Below are positions 21,303 to 28,015 of a DNA stretch of 40,835 nucleotides, one piece after another; positions within the stretch are counted from its first letter, which is position 1, and the number at the start of each line of letters is the position of its first letter. Origin of the DNA: a virus. Under the pieces are notes generated by a model. It made no database searches, had not been told where the DNA came from, and saw only the letters and a list, made by a program, of their open reading frames with translations. Location of the stretch: positions 1-40,835 of the IMG/VR virus record IMGVR_UViG_3300035698_005033. One strand, 5' to 3'. Position numbers and translations under genes: made by a program.

Positions 21303-21503
21303 TTAATTATTCCCGAAAGATAATAGTTTGTCAAGCCCTTTTTCATCAATCATTTTACAATCCCCACAGTTCCAACATTTATATCCAATTATACCCATCG
21401 GAACTTCCCCTCTTTTTCTATTTTTCATTCCCTTAACCACTATCTCTCTTTCCTTTTTACACTTAGGACAGATGTCCTTTTGAACTTTTAGATATTTTCT
21501 CAT
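21303..21503 (-). CDS. small zinc-ribbon protein
   Basis: A 66-residue protein with two Cys pairs, ICPKCKKE (C-x2-C) and YKCWNCGDCK, separated by about 27 residues: a classic zinc ribbon. It overlaps the ribbon-helix-helix gene by 41 bases. A transcription- or DNA-associated role is possible; nothing specific is visible. Confidence 0.6.
   Translation of the reverse strand: MRKYLKVQKDICPKCKKEREIVVKGMKNRKRGEVPMGIIGYKCWNCGDCKMIDEKGLDKLLSFGNN
21306..21334 (-). promoter_or_regulatory. promoter before the exonuclease gene
   Basis: TTGACA (21329-21334), 17-base spacer, AATAAT (21306-21311) on the minus strand, within the end of the zinc-ribbon gene. A GGTCG motif copy follows at 21292-21297, between promoter and ATG at 21262. 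Confidence 0.5.
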
Positions 21504-21642
21504 ATTCTTTAAGCATATCCGAATACTTAATTAAGTATTGCTGAATTGCTACACGGACTAATTTCGTAACAGGTATTTTTAGCTTTCTCGAAATAATGTA
21601 AAGCTGTTCCATCTGTTTTGAATCTATCTTTGGTCTATACAT
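21463..21642 (-). CDS. ribbon-helix-helix DNA-binding protein
   Basis: A 59-residue protein reading MYRPKIDSKQMEQLYIISRK then LKIPVTKLVRVAIQQYLIKY. The short strand, helix, turn (IPVTKLV) and second helix match the Arc/MetJ/CopG fold. Such proteins bind operators as dimers. It is a good candidate for an early repressor, perhaps of the inverted or direct repeats in this window; the target is not known. Confidence 0.7.
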   Translation of the reverse strand: MYRPKIDSKQMEQLYIISRKLKIPVTKLVRVAIQQYLIKYSDMLKEYEKISKSSKGHLS

Positions 21643-21677
21643 ATTCGTATGTGTTTTTAGATTTTTATTTCGACCTT

Positions 21678-21806
21678 TTAAAGTTTAAACCATAACCCTA
21701 TATATACAACTAACCAAAATATAGTTATAGCCAAGACTACTTGAAAGAAATCTATTATTTTGGTTTTTGTAGTTGAGTATGTTATTGGTTTTCTGTATTT
21801 ATTCAT
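21678..21806 (-). CDS. single-span membrane micro-protein
   Basis: A 42-residue protein with a basic N-terminus and one membrane helix (FFQVVLAITIFWLVVYIGLW). Its ATG lies 8 bases inside the gene upstream. Unknown function. Confidence 0.5.
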   Translation of the reverse strand: MNKYRKPITYSTTKTKIIDFFQVVLAITIFWLVVYIGLWFKL

Positions 21807-21927
21807 AGTTTTTAGCAAAAATTTGTCTGCTTCCATGCTTTTCTATTTTTTTATTTATCTTATCAAAATCAGAATAAAACTTTTCAACCTGTTTTAAATC
21901 CTTATATTTTCCATTAAATTTAAACAT
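21799..21927 (-). CDS. small helical hypothetical protein
   Basis: A 42-residue, Lys-rich helical protein (KDLKQVEKFYSDFDKINKKI). It fits exactly between its neighbours and is coupled to the membrane micro-protein. Family unknown. Confidence 0.45.
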   Translation of the reverse strand: MFKFNGKYKDLKQVEKFYSDFDKINKKIEKHGSRQIFAKNYE

Positions 21928-21931
21928 AGAT

Positions 21932-22135
21932 TTATTGAGCTAAAACAAGATATACCTCTTGTGCTTTACCTATTTTCGCTTCTTGACCTTTAGGTTGGTT
22001 TATCTCTTTGGTTAAATAAAATGTTCCACCACCCCACCCCCTACCCACTCCAGTTATAACATCAATTCTTTTATTGTCGTGATGATATTTCCCATCGTTC
22101 CATTTTACTTTGTCGCCTACTTTAAATTTTGCCAT
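21932..22135 (-). CDS. small KOW/SH3-like protein, first early gene
   Basis: A 67-residue protein beginning MAKFKVGDKVKWNDGKYHHD, a pattern seen in small SH3-like barrels (YodA/hypervirulence-type or KOW-like). The ATG at 22135 is preferred over a longer frame because the promoter at 22193-22221 lies between them. It is the first gene after the lysis-operon terminator. Function unknown. Confidence 0.55.
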   Translation of the reverse strand: MAKFKVGDKVKWNDGKYHHDNKRIDVITGVGRGWGGGTFYLTKEINQPKGQEAKIGKAQEVYLVLAQ

Positions 22136-22192
22136 ATTTTTTTGCTTTAAATTACTTGATATAATGTTCGACCTTTTCTCTTTCCTACTATA

Positions 22193-22221
22193 AGAATACC
22201 AAATTCCTGAAACCCTGTCAA
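22193..22221 (-). promoter_or_regulatory. early-operon promoter
   Basis: TTGACA (22216-22221), 17-base spacer, TATTCT (22193-22198) on the minus strand, located between the lysis-operon terminator and the first early gene. A GGTCG motif copy (22169-22176) lies in the leader. Confidence 0.65.
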
Positions 22222-22282
22222 GCCCTCTTTTGTCCACAGCTTCACAATACACCCCAAGATGTCAAGTCCTTCTCTTGTTTCA

Positions 22283-22310
22283 ACCAAAACAAAAACCCTT
22301 TAGTAAGGGT
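22283..22310 (-). terminator. intrinsic terminator after the lysis cassette
   Basis: Minus-strand ACCCTT, loop ACTA, AAGGGT followed by TTTTGTTTT. A further AACCAA/TTGGTT pair encloses the hairpin. It is downstream of the holin-like gene and ahead of the early promoter, so it separates late and early transcription units. Confidence 0.75.
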
Positions 22311-22352
22311 CAGTTGGTTATTTAAGAACCGAAGGATTTTTGTTATAAATCG

Positions 22353-22535
22353 TTACTCGTTAAATTTTACTTTTGGGTTGCTTCTGAAGCAAATTCCCAA
22401 GAAAGTGAGGAATCCCATTATAGGAGTAAATATGTGAGGAGGTATAAATGCTGTTATAGCTTCCACTCCTCCGACCAAGAACATTGTTAAGATTGTCCAG
22501 TTAGTTTTGCTTGATAGTATTTTTTTAAAATTCAT
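22353..22535 (-). CDS. holin-like membrane protein
   Basis: A 60-residue protein with a polar start (MNFKKILSSKTNW), two hydrophobic segments (TILTMFLVGGVEAITAFI and FTPIMGFLTFLGICF) and a short basic tail. This is the size and layout of small phage holins, which open the membrane for lysis. It follows the transglutaminase-fold gene and precedes a terminator, fitting the end of a late operon. Confidence 0.65.
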   Translation of the reverse strand: MNFKKILSSKTNWTILTMFLVGGVEAITAFIPPHIFTPIMGFLTFLGICFRSNPKVKFNE

Positions 22536-22568
22536 TGTTTTAAACGAATTAGTTGATAAACGACCTTT

Positions 22569-23102
22569 TTAAAAATCTACTTCATTTAATTTATACTGCC
22601 AGTCCCCTATCACAAGAGGCACTCCTTTTCTTATTTCCACAAACCCATCATTCTGGGTTTCAAGTAAAAATGCTTTTAAGACATTGTTTTCTTCCGCTAT
22701 AATAATATCGTGTCTATGGGGAAGTATCTCTCCTATGTTGGTTGTTACCTGAACCTTCCTCGCTAAAGCTACTGAATTGATATTATAAACTTCTGATAAA
22801 TGAGCCTTAAACTCTAAAGCATAATCATCGCAATCGTGAAATTCTGCTACATATTTCTTCCTATCTACCCAGCTGTATTTGATAATGCTTTTCATCACGC
22901 TCCAATCTATGATGGCATATCTCCTGTCTGCGAAGTATATCTTGTTTGGGTCAAACCCAAGCACTATTAAAAGACTTCTTATTTGAGTGCTACTTACTAT
23001 TCTTCTTATTTTGAGGTGGAATGCCTCTTTTAAAAACCATTGTCCTTTCTCTATTAAAGAAGAACCTAACTTTTTAAAGATTTCTATTTTTTCTGCTTTC
23101 AT
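22569..23102 (-). CDS. transglutaminase/papain-fold protein, possible lysin
   Basis: The 177-residue protein has HDCDDYALEFKAHL (likely catalytic Cys in D-C-D-D-Y-A) followed by HRHDIIIAEENN with a candidate His. This Cys-then-His order recalls bacterial transglutaminase-like cysteine peptidases. The DCDD motif is common in small phage proteins next to holins, so a cell-wall lysis role is plausible but unproven. ATG 23102 is preferred; an upstream TTG at 23168 gives 22 extra, poorly structured residues. Confidence 0.5.
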   Translation of the reverse strand: MKAEKIEIFKKLGSSLIEKGQWFLKEAFHLKIRRIVSSTQIRSLLIVLGFDPNKIYFADRRYAIIDWSVMKSIIKYSWVDRKKYVAEFHDCDDYALEFKAHLSEVYNINSVALARKVQVTTNIGEILPHRHDIIIAEENNVLKAFLLETQNDGFVEIRKGVPLVIGDWQYKLNEVDF

Positions 23103-23183
23103 AGTTTTAAAAATTATAGAGTGTGTTTGTGTATTATTGTTGAACCCTTCTCTAAAAACTGGAGTCAAAATCTTGAATGTTAA

Positions 23184-23495
23184 TTATTTAAACCAATCTT
23201 TTTTAATTGGAGTTGAATTTTCTAATCCCGACCATTTTCTTAATTCATTTGCTGAAATTTTAGTATATTTTTCAGCAAATTGAATAATAATTTCTCTTAT
23301 CTCTTGACTATAAATCTCGTCTTTCCAAATTTCATTCCTGACAATACTTTTTAATGCCCTTCTTCTTTCTTTATCTTCTATACTTGCTTCAACTAATGTT
23401 AAAAGTCTTCCAAGTAAACAATCCTTAATCTGATTAACATTATATTGAATATGAGAACTCAATAAATATAATTTATCGTTTAAAGGTTCTTCCAT
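23184..23495 (-). CDS. helical hypothetical protein
   Basis: A 103-residue, mostly helical protein (ERRRALKSIVRNEIWKDEIY and EIREIIIQFAEKYTK). The ATG is directly preceded by five to six pentamer repeats. No family recognised. Confidence 0.55.
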   Translation of the reverse strand: MEEPLNDKLYLLSSHIQYNVNQIKDCLLGRLLTLVEASIEDKERRRALKSIVRNEIWKDEIYSQEIREIIIQFAEKYTKISANELRKWSGLENSTPIKKDWFK

Positions 23496-23525
23496 AACTT
23501 AACTTAACTAAACTTGACTTGACCC
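23496..23525. repeat. pentanucleotide tandem repeat at a start codon
   Basis: Plus strand: AACTT twice, AACTA, AACTT, GACTT, GACCC, a 5-base period ending at the ATG of the gene at 23184-23495. It replaces the usual ribosome-binding site; in the mRNA it reads as repeated AAGTY. It may vary in copy number. Confidence 0.5.
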
Positions 23526-23556
23526 CAGATTTAAAAGAACTGTTTTAAAAAGTATA

Positions 23557-23616
23557 GAGATGTTTGAACAATGATTTATTGTTAAAGCCATTAAACTATG
23601 TTATAGAAAACATCTC
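23557..23616. other. nested inverted repeat in a gene-free gap
   Basis: GAGATGTTT (23557-23565) pairs with AAACATCTC (23608-23616); inside it AACAAT and ATTGTT form a second hairpin. No T-run follows in either direction. The 95-base gap around it (23526-23620) holds no gene I can see. It could protect or process the lysis-region mRNA. Confidence 0.45.
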
Positions 23617-23620
23617 CTTA

Positions 23621-23842
23621 TTAGGTTTGGCTTTTTTCATCGTCTTCTCCAGCAATCAGGTATAACGGCTTTCCGCAGTGAGGACATTTCTTTTTAAGCC
23701 CTGAGGATTTATAAGTTATCCTACATAGCCGACAATATGCTTCGTAGAATATCAGATACACTAAGGGATAACCGCATTTAGGACACCTTGCTTTAATCTT
23801 TTCTCCGCAATCGGGACAATAGAAATAAGCTAATCTTCCCAT
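23621..23842 (-). CDS. double zinc-ribbon protein
   Basis: A 73-residue protein with four C-x2-C knuckles: YCPDCGEK, RCPKCGYP, YCRLCRIT and KCPHCGKP, i.e. two rubredoxin-like zinc ribbons (DZANK-like). The start overlaps the upstream stop as TAATG. Proteins like this often act as adaptors; the specific role is unknown. Confidence 0.65.
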   Translation of the reverse strand: MGRLAYFYCPDCGEKIKARCPKCGYPLVYLIFYEAYCRLCRITYKSSGLKKKCPHCGKPLYLIAGEDDEKSQT

Positions 23843-23991
23843 TAAGAATACAACCCATTCTTGTTGTTTCTTTTCTTCTTTTTAATCGGCACAGATTCTC
23901 CCACTTCAATCTTTATCATCAGTTTTTTAGCCTCTACTGTTTCCCAGCCTTTTTCTTTCCACCTGTAAAATATCAGGTTGATGGCTTCCAT
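23842..23991 (-). CDS. small basic hypothetical protein
   Basis: A 49-residue protein with an amphipathic helix (MEAINLIFYRWKEKGWETVE) and a Lys-rich end (PIKKKKRNNKNG). It shares one base with the zinc-ribbon gene. Family unknown. Confidence 0.45.
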   Translation of the reverse strand: MEAINLIFYRWKEKGWETVEAKKLMIKIEVGESVPIKKKKRNNKNGLYS

Positions 23992-24002
23992 TATAGAGAA
24001 AC

Positions 24003-24095
24003 CTATTCTCTGTCATACATCTCTTTGATTGTTTCAGCCATTATAGATTCGAATTGTTTATCAGTTAAGATAAACTCTTCTGGTTCATCATCCAT
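24003..24095 (-). CDS. acidic micro-protein
   Basis: A 30-residue acidic peptide (MDDEPEEFILTDKQFESIMA...). It starts 33 bases after the structured RNA element and precedes two more small genes. The assignment rests on spacing and codon look only. Confidence 0.35.
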   Translation of the reverse strand: MDDEPEEFILTDKQFESIMAETIKEMYDRE

Positions 24096-24127
24096 ATTTA
24101 TCACCTATTATTAAATTGTTAAAGGAA

Positions 24128-24409
24128 GTTAGTGGATAGACGGTCGTAACAAGGTTTTTACTTTTTGTCTTCTTCCAATCTAATTCCTTCAAAGATAGAG
24201 GTAAGCCTCAATTGTGAGCTTGAAATCCAATAGCGTGGAACTCTAAGTTAGTATCACAGTTCGGCACTGTGCGGCTAAAGATGAACCCTCGTTTTGATAT
24301 TACTATCAAACACTAATCATCTCACCACTGTTGAACTAGTTATATATTGTCTCAAGAGCCCTCGAGACCATCAACTATTTTGCTATTTCAGTGGTCGTCT
24401 ATTACTAAC
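24128..24409 (-). ncRNA. candidate 282-nt structured RNA
   Basis: This gene-free stretch folds on paper into a closed multi-branch structure. The closing helix pairs GTTAGT/ATAGACG (24128-24133, 24136-24142) with CGTCTAT/ACTAAC (24396-24402, 24404-24409). Inside lie a 7-bp helix ACCACTG/CAGTGGT (24324-24330 with 24389-24395) capped by an 8-bp hairpin at 24349-24368, a hairpin at 24291-24311 enclosed by AGATGA/TCATCT (24279-24284 with 24317-24322), a hairpin at 24255-24271 and another at 24203-24221. The 8-bp hairpin is complete only with a G-U pair in the minus-strand RNA, the same direction as the late operon. I recognise no known RNA family. Confidence 0.65.
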
Positions 24410-24455
24410 ACCCTCTATCTTTCAAGGAACTAAAGTCATTGGGGAACAAAGCAAA

Positions 24456-24722
24456 TTACTTTATAAAATACTGTATTCCAAAACTTATAATGGCCACGAT
24501 CACACTAATTTTAATTGTTAGTTGCCCTATTTTGACATCAATCTTGTCTATCCTTTTGTCTAAATCTTTTGCGTTCTGCTGAGCAATAATGTAATTGCCC
24601 TTTATTAAGGTAGGGATATGGTTAGTTACCTCTATTTTAATCTCCTTAATATCGTCTTTGATATTCTGTATATTTGTCGCATTAACGGCAATGTTGATTT
24701 TATTTTGTTCTATTAATTTCAT
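24456..24722 (-). CDS. coiled-coil protein with C-terminal membrane helix
   Basis: The 88-residue protein has a coiled-coil stretch (residues 1-65, with IKDDIKEIKIEV and DKRIDKIDVKIGQL) and ends in a membrane segment (ISVIVAIISFGIQYFIK). This resembles XhlA-type haemolysin/holin accessory proteins found at the end of phage late operons. It pairs with the next gene upstream, which has the opposite layout. Confidence 0.6.
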   Translation of the reverse strand: MKLIEQNKINIAVNATNIQNIKDDIKEIKIEVTNHIPTLIKGNYIIAQQNAKDLDKRIDKIDVKIGQLTIKISVIVAIISFGIQYFIK

Positions 24723-24727
24723 ATTTT

Positions 24728-24952
24728 TTATTTAAACCCGTTATCTACAAAATAATCTTTGAGCCAACCAACATCATTCGCTACTCCCGACAGCAAAACT
24801 TTCATTTCTACAACGTCTTCATTCGTTGCGTTTACCTTTCCGTCCAAAGAAGCTAATCCTCCAAAAGCATAAGCAAACAATCCTAACATAATACTGACAG
24901 CCCAAACGAAAACTGCGAAGTCTACTTTTTTATTTTCTTTTTTCTTTTCCAT
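24728..24952 (-). CDS. small membrane protein, holin-accessory-like
   Basis: A 74-residue protein with a Lys-rich start, one membrane helix (FAVFVWAVSIMLGLFAYAFGG) and a C-terminal helical part (NEDVVEMKVLLSGVANDVGW). It lies between the fibre-like gene and the coiled-coil membrane protein. It may belong to lysis or tail-tip function. Confidence 0.5.
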   Translation of the reverse strand: MEKKKENKKVDFAVFVWAVSIMLGLFAYAFGGLASLDGKVNATNEDVVEMKVLLSGVANDVGWLKDYFVDNGFK

Positions 24953-25687
24953 TTAGCCAAAAAAATTAAGGGTATGAACTAGGTGTGTAGTTGAGCTTGT
25001 CCCTCCTACAACATCTGTGCTTAAAGCAACATTCGTTCCTGAGATAGAAGCTGTAACTGTTCTTCTGCTCGTTGTTGTTCCCTGTCCTGATGATATTAAC
25101 CCCGAAGTAAGATACGGAGGCACTAGTAAAACCTGTCCCCTCATATAATTAGTTGTCGTCCCTCCGTCTACGTTGTAAACGTTTAAAGTGCAAACAATAA
25201 ATCTTGTCCCTGTTGGAATTGCTACGTTTCCCGAAGGGGTATCTTCGGCTGTAAAATCTCCCGAAGCTGTTCCTAAATTACTCCATTCGTCTATTTCTAT
25301 TCTAATCTCTGTTGCTGACACAGCTCTACCAATACATTTTCCGTAAGTTCCTACGGGCGTTCCAACTGCTCCTGCTGTATCTGATAAATAATATCTACTT
25401 CCTGCTATCAATCCTGTGAAGCCAGTAACTATTCCTTTAACCTGAACGGCAATAGCACTTCCACTACCTCCAGCAACTTCGCTGGTAAAACCAATAAAAG
25501 CTTGAATCCTTTCGTCAACAAAACTTGCGTCGGTCTTGTAAGCATATCCGTCGGAAGCTTTGATATAAACTGCAATAGGCGTAGAAGCAATCGCTTCCCC
25601 AGCAGTCATTTGGATTGGTAACTCTCTATTTATTTCGTCAGCCGTGAGTTTATCTCCTGACGACTTTGGTCTTGCTGTATCACTCAT
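24953..25687 (-). CDS. tail fibre or decoration-like protein
   Basis: The 244-residue protein is rich in Gly, Thr and Ser. It has a segment SRYYLSDTAGAVGTPVG found in phage-associated beta proteins that read as fibre or capsid decoration, and a beta-prone C-terminus ending HLVHTLNFFG. Its position after the tail hub suggests a distal tail or receptor-binding part. The exact role cannot be fixed from sequence. Confidence 0.6.
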   Translation of the reverse strand: MSDTARPKSSGDKLTADEINRELPIQMTAGEAIASTPIAVYIKASDGYAYKTDASFVDERIQAFIGFTSEVAGGSGSAIAVQVKGIVTGFTGLIAGSRYYLSDTAGAVGTPVGTYGKCIGRAVSATEIRIEIDEWSNLGTASGDFTAEDTPSGNVAIPTGTRFIVCTLNVYNVDGGTTTNYMRGQVLLVPPYLTSGLISSGQGTTTSRRTVTASISGTNVALSTDVVGGTSSTTHLVHTLNFFG

Positions 25688-25869
25688 ATTTCTTTTACTG
25701 AAAAGAAGTTGTCTTTAAGAAAATCCTTCGGCTTCTTCTTTTCATTAAACGTATAATCTTTTTCTTCAAAAATTGCTTTCAAAACCTTAAACTTAAAGCT
25801 TAATCGACTTACGGCTCTGTAAGCATCTATTTTATCTTTTACCTCTAATGTGATTATTAACTGTTTCAT
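25684..25869 (-). CDS. small hypothetical protein
   Basis: A 61-residue basic protein starting with a strand (QLIITLEVKDKIDAYRAVS). It overlaps the next gene by 4 bases and is preceded by the 30-bp leader element copy 2 at 25877-25906. Family unknown. Confidence 0.5.
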   Translation of the reverse strand: MKQLIITLEVKDKIDAYRAVSRLSFKFKVLKAIFEEKDYTFNEKKKPKDFLKDNFFSVKEI

Positions 25870-25876
25870 TTCTTTA

Positions 25877-25906
25877 ATTTTTGACGCTCTAAGGCGTTCT
25901 CTAAGG
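25877..25906 (-). repeat. 30-bp leader element, copy 2
   Basis: Minus strand CCTTAGAG, AACGCC, TTAGAGCGTCAAAAAT, ending 7 bases before the ATG at 25869. It is identical to the 18458-18487 copy except for the 6-base centre. Here the direct repeat is longer (CCTTAGAG twice, 12-base period). Confidence 0.6.
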
Positions 25907-25934
25907 TGTTTTTATATTAAAGTCGGTCAAGTGC

Positions 25935-26513
25935 TTATGCTGATACAAACGTATACTTACAATCAACGATTAAGGTAGTAACTGCGTCCTTTACCCAAGT
26001 CTTTCCACAGATGTGCGACCATAGCTGTCCCGTGTCTGCTCCAGCTCCTCCGTCAATGAAGTTTCCAAATTCTTTGTAAGTTCCGTTGCACTCTGTTTCA
26101 GAAAAGAAAGCTGTAATATAAGCAACGTTAGCCGAAGCCGTAGCCGAAGCCGTTAAGTTCCTGTAAGATTCTGTTTCTAAGGTTGTATCTCCTGCAACAG
26201 CCGAGCAAGTCCCTGTTCCTAAAGCACAATAGGTTATTTCTCCCGTGTAAGTAAGCGTTCCTGCTAATCTTTTACAAATCGCTTCGAATCCAATGTTACA
26301 AATAACATTCGTTGTAATGCTTAACCTCCGTATCTCTCCCAAAATATAATACTTTAAAAATAAAGACCTGTCCTTCGTTTTCTTAACTAAAAAACGAACA
26401 AACATATTCCAAGCTTGTTCTAATGGATTAAGCGTTGATTGATTATAAAATCTTGCTGTAATCTCTCCTCTAACTATTGCTTTTTCTTGTAATGCTCCTT
26501 GTATTTTTTTCAT
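25935..26513 (-). CDS. tail-associated hypothetical protein
   Basis: A 192-residue protein: a helical N-terminus (MKKIQGALQEKAIVRGEITA) followed by Thr/Ala-rich beta sequence with several Cys residues (TYCALGTGTCSAVAGDTTLE). The C-terminal two-thirds resemble minor tail or fibre proteins of environmental phages. ATG 26513 is chosen because it starts 4 bases after the hub gene stop. Role unproven. Confidence 0.55.
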   Translation of the reverse strand: MKKIQGALQEKAIVRGEITARFYNQSTLNPLEQAWNMFVRFLVKKTKDRSLFLKYYILGEIRRLSITTNVICNIGFEAICKRLAGTLTYTGEITYCALGTGTCSAVAGDTTLETESYRNLTASATASANVAYITAFFSETECNGTYKEFGNFIDGGAGADTGQLWSHICGKTWVKDAVTTLIVDCKYTFVSA

Positions 26514-26517
26514 AAGT

Positions 26518-28014
26518 TTAATAAAGATAAAATGATGTTGATAGTCGACCCTCTCTCTTGGGGTCATCGTCGTCGTCAGGAAACCTTTCGGCTAAAACCC
26601 ATACAATCGACCAAGGGTCATTCCTGATAAGTTCCGTAACGTTTATTGATTGGTGGTCGGTAACTTCGCTGTGTAGCGTAATTTCCTCTGTAACGTTTAT
26701 GTCGGCGTGGTCTGTATAATACTTTTCTAAGACTTCGTTCTCTCCTATTTCTATTTTTTTAGTTTCGGCAAAAAGTAATCCCTGTAAAAAATCAATAATC
26801 CCGATTGTCCTTAATGTCGCCAACTCTACCGAATATAATGCTTCGGTATCATTTCTCATTTGAATCGTAACTCTTTGTAGTATAAAGTCCTCTGCTGTAA
26901 TACTTCTAATAGTGGAAGATATTTCTATCGTTTGTCCTGACCTTAATCCCGAAGTATATGTTCTGAAACTGCCTTCCTTTATTGAATTTTTATAAGCTTC
27001 TAATTGAGCGAGAGCATATTGCTTCGCTTCGTTGGTTGTCTTGATTGACTTGTCAATTTTTTTAAACTCATATTGTCCGTAAGTGTCGATTGAATCTTCG
27101 TCTAATACTTGAACAATAATCGGTATCAAGGGAGTTCCTGTAACCAAGACTGCTGTTCCAATCCCTACTGCTGACCCCGTAACCCGAATATACTTTTCGT
27201 TGAAGTTCCACATTACGTCGTAAGCGTCGTCAAGGTTAAGAAAATCTATCCCTACTGTCATTGCTGAACCACTAATCGTTACTATCGGGGTTTCTGAAAA
27301 CTTATAACCAAGAGCAAAAGTCTTTTTAGTTCCGTCGCCTTCAAAATGTTCTTCTCTTGTAGAACTCGCTACCTTTTCTCCTCCTCTAACTATAACAAGG
27401 TTTCTTAACTGACTTAAATCATCTAAAAGTTTCAAGCTTTCAAAAATATAATTTCCGTCATCGTCGTTAAGGTTAAAAGGGGACGGCTCTGCGTTTTTGC
27501 TAAAAAAGTGAATGTCTTTAGCGTAGTCGACATACCAACTAAAATTAACTTGTTCTGCTAACATTTGAATCGCCTCTGAAACGCTAACATAATTAAACGC
27601 TATTGAATCGATTGTTATGTCGCAGTTTACGTTCGTAGTTGTGAATCCAGCCGTATATACAGATAAAACGTTCGTTATAATTTCGTCGACTGTTTTATCT
27701 TCGTATCTTTCCGTTACCAATCTTTTATTTAAGTAATGCGTCCAATCCTTACAGTTTATTTTGAACTTTTGTAATCTTGCTCCCTCTAAGGTTTCCTCTA
27801 ATGAAATGATAATCCCAGCAAAGATTTTTGTCGCTCCGTCTAAAACTTCAATCTCGTCCCCAACGCTGGGCTTCCAAGTTTTAGTATCTCCATATTTTCT
27901 CGTTTCAAAAGAGCAAGTATTAACCCTTGCGTTCAATATATCCGTTATCCTGAAACTGCTTTGTAGTATATAGTTAGTTCTGTCATTACTTTGTATATTA
28001 ACTTGAATGTTCAT
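26518..28014 (-). CDS. tail hub / baseplate protein (gp27/gpD-like)
   Basis: The 498-residue protein begins with strands typical of tail hub proteins. It then has EDKTVDEIITNVLSVYTAGF, SVSEAIQMLAEQVNFSWYVD and DIHFF, the pattern of the gpD/gp27-like hub fold (repeated 'I..lL...g..w.vd....i.f'). It follows the tape measure gene, as hub genes do. The last 60 residues (VTEEITLHSEVTDHQSINVT) look like a repeated extension. Confidence 0.7.
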   Translation of the reverse strand: MNIQVNIQSNDRTNYILQSSFRITDILNARVNTCSFETRKYGDTKTWKPSVGDEIEVLDGATKIFAGIIISLEETLEGARLQKFKINCKDWTHYLNKRLVTERYEDKTVDEIITNVLSVYTAGFTTTNVNCDITIDSIAFNYVSVSEAIQMLAEQVNFSWYVDYAKDIHFFSKNAEPSPFNLNDDDGNYIFESLKLLDDLSQLRNLVIVRGGEKVASSTREEHFEGDGTKKTFALGYKFSETPIVTISGSAMTVGIDFLNLDDAYDVMWNFNEKYIRVTGSAVGIGTAVLVTGTPLIPIIVQVLDEDSIDTYGQYEFKKIDKSIKTTNEAKQYALAQLEAYKNSIKEGSFRTYTSGLRSGQTIEISSTIRSITAEDFILQRVTIQMRNDTEALYSVELATLRTIGIIDFLQGLLFAETKKIEIGENEVLEKYYTDHADINVTEEITLHSEVTDHQSINVTELIRNDPWSIVWVLAERFPDDDDDPKREGRLSTSFYLY

Positions 28015-28015
28015 T

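Larger units (their letters stand above)
19245..22568 (-). repeat. recurrent AAAGGTCG motif between early genes
   Basis: On the minus strand AAAGGTCG followed by about 3-4 variable bases and ATAAAT-like sequence occurs at 19245-19252, 19431-19438, 21671-21678, 22169-22176 and 22561-22568. Variants are at 21292-21297 (TAGGTCG) and 19708-19715 (AAAAGTCG). Each precedes a gene start within about 10-55 bases, or spans a stop (19431). It may combine a Shine-Dalgarno (AAAGG) with a conserved regulatory tail. Confidence 0.55.

Noticed and set aside
22257-22264. Additional TTGACA near 22259-22264
   Set aside because: No acceptable -10 at 16-18 bases; the site at 22216-22221 is a better match.
24128-24409. 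tmRNA, tRNA or group I intron in the structured region
   Set aside because: No T-arm GGTTCGA, no CCA-like end, and no recognisable intron core was found; it stays an unnamed RNA candidate.
27050-27065. TTGACA on the minus strand inside the tail hub gene
   Set aside because: No -10 at the right distance and it lies in coding sequence.
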